From Episyrphus balteatus (lineage: Eukaryota; Arthropoda; Insecta; Diptera; Syrphidae), in NCBI RefSeq assembly GCF_945859705.1, contig NC_079136.1:90333120-90397119 (forward strand): a stretch of DNA of 64,000 nucleotides, given 5' to 3'. Each line of letters starts with the position of its first letter. Position 1 is the stretch's first letter. Positions 53,879-61,864 of the stretch are shown here, one piece after another. The notes under the pieces were generated by a model. That model did no database searches and was not told the DNA's origin. It was given only the letters and a program-made list of their open reading frames with translations. Both the position numbers and the translations under genes were made by a program.

Positions 53879-55751
53879 TATCGACTTTTATCTATCCACA
53901 TTTATCGATCCACATTTATCTATCCACATTTATCTATCGACATTTATCTAGAGACATTTATCTAGCGACATTTAGCTGAAGACTTTTATCTAGAGAAATT
54001 TATCTAGCGCCATTTATCTATCCACATTTATGTATCGACATTTATTTATCGACATTTATCTATTGACATTTATCTATCCACATTTATCTATTAACATTTA
54101 TCAATCCACATTTATATATCGACATTTATCTATCCACATTTATCGATCCACATTTATCTATCCACATTTATCTATCGACATTTATCTATCCACATTTATC
54201 GATCCACATTTATCTATCCACATTTATCTATCCACATTTATCAATTTACATTTATCTATCCACATTTATCGATCCACATTTATCTATCCACATTTATCAA
54301 TCCACATTTATCTATCGATATTTATCTAGAGACATTTATCTAAAGACATTTAGCTAAAGACTTTTATCTAGAGAAATTTATCTAGCGCCATTTATCTATC
54401 CACATTTATGTATCGACATTTATCTATCGACATTTATCTATCGACATTTATCTATCCACATTTATCTATCCACATTTATCGATCCACATTTATCGATCCA
54501 CATTTATCTATCCACATTTATCGATCCACATTTATCTATCCACATTTATCAATCCACATTTATCTATCCACATTTATCGATCCACATTTATCTATCCACA
54601 TTTATCAATCCACATTTATCTATCGACATTTATCTAGCGACATTTGTGTATCCACATTTATCAATCCACTTTTATCTATCCACATTTATCGATCCACATT
54701 TATCTATCCACATTTATCAATCCACATTTATCCATCGACATTTATATAGCGACTTTTATCAATCCACATTTATCTATCCACATTTATCAATCCACATTTA
54801 TCTATCGACATTTATCTATCCACATTTATCGATCCACATTTATCTATCCACATTTATCAATCCACATTTATCATCCACATTTATCTATCCACATTTATCA
54901 ATCCACATTTATCTATCCACATTTATCGATCCACATTTATCTATCCACATTTATCAATCCACATTTATCTATCGACATTTATCTAGCGACATTTGTCTAT
55001 CCACATTTATCAATCCACTTTTATCCACATTTATCAATCCACATTTATCTATCGACATTTATCTATCCACATTTATCGATCCACATTTATCGATCCACAT
55101 TTATCTATCCACATTTATCAATCCACATTTATCCATCGACATTTATATAGCGACTTTTATCAATCCACATTTATCTATCCACATTTATCAATCCACATAT
55201 ATCTATCGACATTTATCTATCGACATTTATCTTGAGATATTTATCTTGAGCCATTCATCTAGAGACATTTATCTATCGACATTTATCCATCGACATTTAT
55301 CTATCGACTTTTATCAATCCACATTTATCTATCCACATTTATCGATCCACATTTATCTATCCACATTTATCAATCCACATTTATCTATCGACATTTATCT
55401 ATCCACATTTATATATCCACATTTATCAATCTACATTTATCTATTGACATTTATCTATCCACATTTATCGATCCACATTTATCGATCCACATTTATCTAT
55501 CCACATTTATCAATCCACATTTATCTATCCACATTTATCTATCCACATTTATCAATCCACATTTATCTATCCACATTTATCTATCCACATTTATCAATCC
55601 ACATTTATCTAGCGACATTTATCTATCCACATTTATCTATCCACATTTATCGATCCACATTTATCTATCCACATTTTTCAATCCACAGTTATCTATCGAC
55701 TTTTATCTAGAGACTTTTATCTAGCGACATTTATCTATCCACATTTATCTT
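53879..55751 (+). repeat. 14-bp minisatellite, about 130 units
   Basis: Tandem array of a 14-bp unit, CACATTTATCTATC, with the tenth to twelfth bases varying (TCTATC, TCGATC, TCAATC) and CGACATTTATC variants. Degenerate units with GAGACATTTATC and TAGCGACATTTATC form recurring blocks. One block around GACTTTTATCTAGAG is at 53981 and again at 54359, 378 bp (27 units) apart, so a higher-order structure is present. The plus strand lacks stops in all frames over long stretches because the unit contains none in any frame. The resulting 113- to 354-codon frames, of repeating STFIYPHLSIHIY type, are artefacts. The minisatellite appears to lie inside the hAT-like remnant that ends at 55886. Confidence 0.93.
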
Positions 55752-55886
55752 ACTTCAAATTTCTGCAAAACAGTCGGAACCAATGCAATGTTGTTAAGGC
55801 TTAAGGCTGTATCCAAGTCTGGGAAATGAAGGGGGCCTCCAAGAAAATGTGGATACAGGGCCCCCAAAGGGCTAGTTTCGCCACTG
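55752..55886. mobile_element. Right end of a hAT-like DNA transposon (left end lost)
   Basis: Non-satellite sequence between the minisatellite and family B. Read on the minus strand from 55886 it begins CAGTGGCGAAACTAGCCC, the CAGTGGCG type of terminus common in hAT elements, followed by a G/C-rich stretch. The eight bases after the end (55887-55894, GTAAAAAA) would be the right target-site copy. No matching terminus or target copy is present on the left. About 76 bp of satellite are also missing there, so the left end and its flank seem to have been deleted. A subterminal stretch at 55845-55855 (AAATGTGGATA) is the reverse complement of the minisatellite core TATCCACATTT. No transposase is visible. 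The class rests on the terminus alone. Confidence 0.55.
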
Positions 55887-58800
55887 GTAAAAAATGCACG
55901 TTTTCAAAAAATCACCATTTGAAATTTTAAAATCGATTTTCTGGGCGAACGGTAGCTCTAAACACCCCCAAAGTTGCAAAATTCAAATGCCTCCAAAAAC
56001 CAAACCACTTGCCTAAAACTTATAAAAAATACATATTTGTGCTCTGTGAGTCGATTTCCTTCGAATAGGATACAAATCTGTGTAAAAAATGCACGTTTTC
56101 AAAAAATCACCATTTGAAATTTTCAAATCGATTTTCTGGGCGAACGGTAGCTCTAAACACCCCCAAAGTTGCAAAATTCAAATGCCTCCAAAAACCAAAC
56201 CACTTGCCCAAAACTTATAAAAAATACATATTTGTGCTCTGTGAGTCGATTTCCTTCGAATAGGATACAAATCTGTGTAAAAAATTCCCGTTTTAAGAAA
56301 ATCACCTTTTGAAATTTTCAAATCGATTTTCTGGGCGAACGGTAGCTCTAAACACCCCCAAAGTTGCAAAATTCAAATGCCTCCAAAAACCAAACCACTT
56401 GCCCAAAACTTATAAAAAATACATATTTGTGCTCTGTGAGTCGATTTCCTTCGAATAGGATACAAATCTGTTGTAAAAAATGCACGTTTTCAAAAAATCA
56501 CCATTTAAAATTTTCAAATTGATTTTCTGGGCGAACGGTAGCTCTAAACACCCCCAAAGTTGCAAAAAAAAAATGCCTCCAAAAACCAAACCACTTTCCC
56601 AAAACTTATAAAAAATACATATTTGTGCTCTGTGAGTCGATTTCCTTCGAATAGGATACAAATCTGTGTAAAAAGTTCCCGTTTTAAGAAAATCACCTTT
56701 TGAAATTTTCAAATCGATTTTCTGGGCGAACGGTAGCTCTAAACACCCCCAAAGTTGCAAAATTCAAATGCCTCCAAAAACCAAACCACTTGCCTAAAAC
56801 TTATAAAAAATATATATTTGTGCTCTGTGAGTCGATTTCCTTCGAATAGGATACAAATCTGTGTAAAAAATGCACGTTTTCAAAAAATCACCATTTGAAA
56901 TTTTCAAATCGATTTTCTGGGCGAACGGTAGCTCTAAACACCCCCAAAGTTGCAAAATTCAAATGCCTCCAAAAACCAAACCACTTGCCTAAAACTTATA
57001 AAAAATATATATTTGTGCTCTGTGAGTCGATTTCCTTCGAATAGGATACAAATCTGTGTAAAAAATCCACGTTTTCAAAAAATCACCATTTGAAATTTTC
57101 AAATCGATTTTCTGGGCGAACGGTAGCTCTAAACACCCCCAAAGTTGCAAAATTCAAATGCCTCCAAAAACCAAACCACTTGCCCAAAACTTATAAAAAA
57201 TACATATTTGTGCTCTGTGAGTCGATTTCCTTCGAATAGGATACAAATCTGTGTAAAAAGTTCCCGTTTTAAGAAAATCACCTTTTGAAATTTTCAAATC
57301 GATTTTCTGGGCGAACGGTAGCTCTAAACACCCCCAAAGTTGCAAAATTCAAATGCCTCCAAAAACCAAACCACTTGCCCAAAACTTATAAAAAATACAT
57401 ATTTGTGCTCTGTGAGTCGATTTCCTTCGAATAGGATACAAATCTGTGTAAAAAATGCACGTTTTAAAAAAAAAACACCTTTTGAAATTTTCAAATCGAT
57501 TTTCTGGGCGAACGGTAGCTCTAAACACCCCCAAAGTTGCAAAATTCAAATGCCTCCAAAAACCAAACCACTTGCCTAAAACTTATAAAAAATATATATT
57601 TGTGCTCTGTGAGTCGATTTCCTTCGAATAGGATACAAATCTGTGTAAAAAATGCACGTTTTCAAAAAAAACACCTTTTGAAATTTTCAAATCGATTTTC
57701 TGGGCGAACGGTAGCTCTAAACACCCCCAAAGTTGCAAAATTCAAATGCCTCCAAAAACCAAACCACTTGCCTAAAACTTATAAAAAATACATATTTGTG
57801 CTCTGTGAGTCGATTTCCTTCGAATAGGATACAAATCTGTGTAAAAAATGCACGTTTTCAAAAAATCACCATTTGAAATTTTCAAATCAATTTTCTGGGC
57901 GAACGGTAGCTCTAAACACCCCCAAAGTTGCAAAATTCAAATGCCTCCAAAAACCAAACCACTTGCCCAAAACTTATAAAAAATACATATTTGTGCTCTG
58001 TGAGTCGATTTCCTTCGAATAGGATACAAATCTGTGTAAAAAGTTCCCGTTTTAAGAAAATCACCTTTTGAAATTTTCAAATCGATTTTCTGGGCGAACG
58101 GTAGCTCTAAACACCCCCAAAGTTGCAAAATTCAAATGCCTCCAAAAACCAAACCACTTGCCTAAAACTTATAAAAAATACATATTTGTGCTCTGTGAGT
58201 CGATTTCCTTCGAATAGGATACAAATCTGTGTAAAAAATTCCCGTTTTAAGAAAATCACCTTTTGAAATTTTCAAATCGATTTTCTGGGCGAACGGTAGC
58301 TCTAAACACCCCCAAAGTTGCAAAATTCAAATGCCTCCAAAAACCAAACCACTTGCCTAAAACTTATAAAAAATATATATTTGTGCTCTGTGAGTCGATT
58401 TCCTTCGAATAGGATACAAATCTGTGTAAAAAATGCACGTTTTCAAAAAATCACCTTTTGAAATTTTCAAATCGATTTTCTGGGCGAACGGTAGCTCTAA
58501 ACACCCCCAAAGTTGCAAAATTCAAATGCCTCCAAAAACCAAACCACTTGCCCAAAACTTATAAAAAATACATATTTGTGCTCTGTGAGTCGATTTCCTT
58601 CGAATAGGATACAAATCTGTGTAAAAAATGCACGTTTTCAAAAAATCACCATTTGAAATTTTCAAATCAATTTTCTGGGCGAACGGTAGCTCTAAACACC
58701 CCCAAAGTTGCAAAATTCAAATGCCTCCAAAAACCAAACCACTTGCCCAAAACTTATAAAAAATACATATTTGTGCTCTGTGAGTCGATTTCCTTCGAAT

Positions 58801-60412
58801 AGGATACAAATCTGTGTAAAAAGTTCCCGTTTTAAGAAAATCACCTTTTGAAATTTTCAAATCGATTTTCTGGGCGAACGGTAGCTCTAAACACCCCCAA
58901 AGTTGCAAAATTCAAATGCCTCCAAAAACCAAACCACTTGCCCAAAACTTTTAAAAAATACATATTTGTGCTCTGTGAGTCGATTTCCTTCGAATAGGAT
59001 ACAAATCTGTGTAAAAATTCCCGTTTTAAGAAAATCACCTTTTGAAATTTTCAAATCGATTTTCTGGGCGAACGGTAGCTCTAAACACCCCCAAAGTTGC
59101 AAAATTCAAATGCCTCCAAAAACCAAACCACTTGCCCAAAACTTATAAAAAATACATATTTGTGCTCTGTGAGTCGATTTCCTTCGAATAGGATACAAAT
59201 CTGTGTAAAAAATGCACGTTTTCAAAAAATCACCTTTTGAAATTTTCAAATCGATTTTCTGGGCGAACGGTAGCTCTAAACACCCCCAAAGTTGCAAATT
59301 CAAATGCCTCCAAAAACCAAACCACTTGCCCAAAACTTATAAAAAATACATATTTGTGCTCTGTGAGTCGATTTCCTTCGAATAGGATACAAATCTGTGT
59401 AAAAAATGCACGTTTTCAAAAAATCACCATTTGAAATTTTCAAATCGATTTTCTGGGCGAACGGTAGCTCTAAACACCCCCAAAGTTGCAAAATTCAAAT
59501 GCCTCCAAAAACCAAACCACTTGCCCAAAACTTATAAAAAATACATATTTGTGCTCTGTGAGTCGATTTCCTTCGAATAGGATACAAATCTGTGTAAAAA
59601 ATGCACGTTTTCAAAAAATCACCTTTTGAAATTTTCAAATCGATTTTCTGGGCGAACGGTAGCTCTAAACACCCCCAAAGTTGCAAAATTCAAATGCCTC
59701 CAAAAACCAAACCACTTGCCCAAAACTTTTAAAAAATACATATTTGTGCTCTGTGAGTCGATTTCCTTCGAATAGGATACAAATCTGTGTAAAAATTCCC
59801 GTTTTAAGAAAATCACCTTTTGAAATTTTCAAATCGATTTTCTGGGCGAACGGTAGCTCTAAACACCCCCAAAGTTGCAAAATTCAAATGCCTCCAAAAA
59901 CCAAACCACTTGCCCAAAACTTATAAAAAATACATATTTGTGCTCTGTGAGTCGATTTCCTTCGAATAGGATACAAATCTGTGTAAAAAATGCACGTTTT
60001 CAAAAAATCACCTTTTGAAATTTTCAAATCGATTTTCTGGGCGAACGGTAGCTCTAAACACCCCCAAAGTTGCAAAATTCAAATGCCTCCAAAAACCAAA
60101 CCACTTGCCCAAAACTTATAAAAAATACATATTTGTGCTCTGTGAGTCGATTTCCTTCGAATAGGATACAAATCTGTGTAAAAAATGCACGTTTTCAAAA
60201 AATCACCTTTTGAAATTTTCAAATCGATTTTCTGGGCGAACTGTAGCTCTAAACACCCCCAAAGTTGCAAAATTCAAATGCCTCCAAAAACCAAACCACT
60301 TGCCCAAAACTTATAAAAAATACATATTTGTGCTCTGTGAGTCGATTTCCTTCGAATAGGATACAAATCTGTGTAAAAAATTCCCGTTTTAAGAAAATCA
60401 CCTTTTGAAATT
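55887..60412 (+). repeat. Satellite family B array, third part
   Basis: About 23 B monomers, same orientation, starting inside a monomer at GTAAAAAATGCACG. B1 and B2 subtypes are interspersed. Variants include AAGTTCCCG near 56676, 57260, 58041 and 58822, a stretch with TGTTGTAAAAAATG near 56470, and a monomer with AAAAAAAATGCC in place of AATTCAAATGCC near 56566. The last complete monomer reads GAACTGTAGCTC near 60238, as does the very first B monomer near 45697; all others read GAACGGTAGCTC or a rare derivative. The array ends at GAAATT (60412) against the retrotransposon. Confidence 0.95.
58903..60075 (+). repeat. Local four-monomer duplication in B (778-bp offset)
   Basis: A variant pair, CCAAAACTTTTAAAAAATAC followed by GTGTAAAAATTCCCG (two A fewer than usual), occurs near 58945-59020 and again 778 bp later near 59723-59798. 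The offset is four monomers minus the 2-bp deletion. Limits are approximate. Confidence 0.78.
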
Positions 60413-60733
60413 CTAAAATCTATATTTAATAATATTATCCAAGCCAGTATTTTTTATGCCACACATTATACCACCACTAGCTCTACCAACTCTATTGTTT
60501 CTAATTGCTGGTATACTTTTTATATTATAATTTTTAAAATACTTCAAAAACTGCAGTTCTTTTCCTTCTTCTAGAAAAGTTTCTAATAAAATAAAAATAT
60601 CATATTTGTTAATTAATTCAAAAAATTCAGGCATTATAAGTTTGTTTTTAAAACCAGTAATGTTATAGCAAAAAATTTTTAATTTAAAATTATTAGAGAC
60701 AAAACTATTAGTTTGGCAGACGGCAACACTATC
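60413..60733 (-). pseudogene. Non-LTR retrotransposon ORF2, endonuclease N-terminus only
   Basis: The 106 codons after the ORF1 stop are open in the same frame and include an ATG at 60634. The sequence LKIFCYNITGFKNKL matches the first strand of APE/exonuclease-type endonucleases, with the Asn expected in motif I. YDIFILLETFLEEGK gives the metal-binding Glu of motif II, and GRASGGIMCGIK matches the RxSGG segment that follows. The frame ends in a TAG at 60415-60413, created where the element meets satellite B. The later catalytic Asp/His motifs, the reverse transcriptase and any C-terminal domain are missing, so the fragment cannot make an active enzyme. In intact elements this enzyme nicks target DNA to prime reverse transcription. 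Confidence 0.8.
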
Positions 60734-61621
60734 CTAACTATAGCAGGAACCAGCAGCTCCTTCATTATAGACGTTCTGACAACCAGGTGTCCCATGTGTC
60801 GCAAAGTTGCTAAATTGCTGTCTCGAGTTGACGTTTAAGTTGTTTATGTCGTTTATGTCAAAGAAACATGCTGCATCACCTCCAAAATTAGTTTTAATAT
60901 ATTCGAGTTCTCTATTTGTTTTTATCTTTAAGCCGCGGAAAGTATTGTATGCAAAAGTGTAATTGTCTATTTGCATTTTTGCTCCTTTTATGAAAATTTT
61001 GATGTTCGAGTTCTTCGCATTAAGCTTGCTTTTAACGTCATATAGATGTCTTCTTTTGTTGCGATACATCAGTGATTGTTCTCGATGAACAAAAATTCCC
61101 GTGTTTTTAAGTTTGGGGGCTGCAACCATGATTTTGTTGACAGTGTCGGTGTTATCAAACTTCAGAACCATTGTAGTTTTTTTTGTTTCGCGGTTAGTGA
61201 ATTCTTGTGAATTTTGTATATTCAAATCCGTATTTTCGTTGAGACCAAGAAGGCCTAGACAAGTTTGTGTTGCATATTTAAGCTTGTTTGCCGTCTTGTC
61301 TGAAGGAAAGTGCATGACAACAGTGTTTTCATTTGTTTTTTGTGCCACCATTTCGAGCTGTCTCTCCAGGGTCTCGCAATAGCTTTCAAGGACAGAAAGC
61401 CGTTCAGTTAAAAGAGTGTTTTGTACACGAAGAAGCTGTATGTCTTTTGAGACAGCTAAGACGTCTTCTTTCGTCGAAATGTTTTTAAGACGTTCGGCCA
61501 AACATTGGTTCACAATAGATTTTAGTTCTTCAGCATTTGTCATCTTTAAGTTGGTTACAGTTTTCTTGCTATGAGGTGTTTTTATCGGAGATATTTCCGT
61601 TGATTTTCTCTTTGGTTGCAT
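60734..61621 (-). CDS. Non-LTR retrotransposon ORF1 protein, 295 aa
   Basis: A 295-codon frame from ATG at 61621 (the first ATG after an in-frame TAA a few codons upstream) to TAG at 60736-60734. The N-terminus is basic (residues 2-26, with KRKS and HSKK). Residues about 30-97 are a heptad-like, probably coiled-coil region (LKSIVNQ, LLRVQNTLLTERLSVLES, LERQLEMVAQ). Residues about 98-180 look like an L1-type RRM region, with VVMHFPSD at the first strand and TTMVLKFDN later. Residues about 181-228 (MYRNKRRHLYDVKSKL, then IKIFIKGAKMQIDNYTF) resemble the C-terminal domain of such proteins. No CCHC zinc knuckle is seen. The order matches trimeric RNA-binding, chaperone-like ORF1 proteins that package their own RNA. 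The domain calls are from reading by eye. The frame is uninterrupted, and ORF2 follows in the same frame. Confidence 0.78.
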   Translation of the reverse strand: MQPKRKSTEISPIKTPHSKKTVTNLKMTNAEELKSIVNQCLAERLKNISTKEDVLAVSKDIQLLRVQNTLLTERLSVLESYCETLERQLEMVAQKTNENTVVMHFPSDKTANKLKYATQTCLGLLGLNENTDLNIQNSQEFTNRETKKTTMVLKFDNTDTVNKIMVAAPKLKNTGIFVHREQSLMYRNKRRHLYDVKSKLNAKNSNIKIFIKGAKMQIDNYTFAYNTFRGLKIKTNRELEYIKTNFGGDAACFFDINDINNLNVNSRQQFSNFATHGTPGCQNVYNEGAAGSCYS

Positions 61622-61847
61622 ATAGCGGGCCAGTTAAAAAAAAAAAAAGGTGACGGTCTTCTGGGTTGGATTTAAAAAGACTTAAATTAATCCTACCTTT
61701 GTTTGTTTGTATATTTTTTTTTAACTTTTGGATGAACAATAAGTTGATAAATACACCAAAGTAATTTTGACTTTTATAGATACAATTTAATATATATTTA
61801 TTGAGAAAAAACTAGAGCACTTATTAAACTATATGTGTTGCACTTCA
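61622..61847 (-). other. Probable 5' leader of the retrotransposon plus unassigned flank
   Basis: About 226 bp of AT-rich unique sequence upstream of ORF1. On the minus strand an A-rich run with ATACAAACAAAC lies near 61715, followed toward ORF1 by a mixed-composition segment (61635-61690) and an 11-12-nt homopolymer (T on the minus strand) near 61640. The outer part (about 61720-61847) could be element leader, another element or old flanking DNA. I see no promoter motif or gene here. Confidence 0.45.
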
Positions 61848-61864
61848 CTCTCTCTCTCTCTCTC
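61848..61864 (+). repeat. (CT)n microsatellite at the junction with family A
   Basis: Seventeen bases of alternating CT run directly into TCGATATCC of an A monomer, sharing the TC at 61863-61864. The microsatellite marks the breakpoint between the retrotransposon flank and the returning A array. Confidence 0.9.

Larger units (their letters stand above)
60413..61847 (-). mobile_element. Non-LTR retrotransposon fragment: leader, ORF1 and start of ORF2
   Basis: A minus-strand segment between family B and family A. It comprises, in element order, possible leader sequence (61847-61622), a complete ORF1 (61621-60734) and the first 106 codons of an APE-endonuclease ORF2 (60733-60416). The element is cut at its 3' side by the B array at 60412/60413. 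Reverse transcriptase, the 3' UTR and the poly-A tail are all absent. This is the opposite of ordinary 5' truncation in LINE insertion. It suggests that the rest was removed by deletion or by recombination with satellite DNA. The intact ORF1 suggests a fairly young copy. The 5' boundary of the element is not certain. Confidence 0.8.

Noticed and set aside
54030..55710. Frames up to 354 codons with STFIYPHLSIHIY repeats
   Set aside because: The 14-bp unit has no stop in any plus-strand frame, so long frames in several overlapping frames are automatic. No domain or start context supports a protein.
53879..55751. Telomeric or GATA-type repeat
   Set aside because: The unit is 14 bp with CACATTTATC, unlike TTAGG, TTAGGG or GATA arrays, and it lies inside a transposon remnant.
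45731..60270. Minus-strand 63-codon frames of MQLWGCLELPFAQKIDL type, one per B monomer
   Set aside because: They recur because the period is 195 bp, each ends in a stop within the monomer, and there is no sign of coding constraint; variants are spread over all codon positions.
61101..61382. 93-codon plus-strand frame opposite ORF1
   Set aside because: It is the antisense shadow of the retrotransposon ORF1, which has clear coiled-coil and RRM-like character on the minus strand.
60413..61864. LTR retrotransposon or endogenous virus
   Set aside because: There are no long terminal repeats, protease, integrase or gag zinc knuckle. An ORF1 followed by an APE-type endonuclease defines a non-LTR element.
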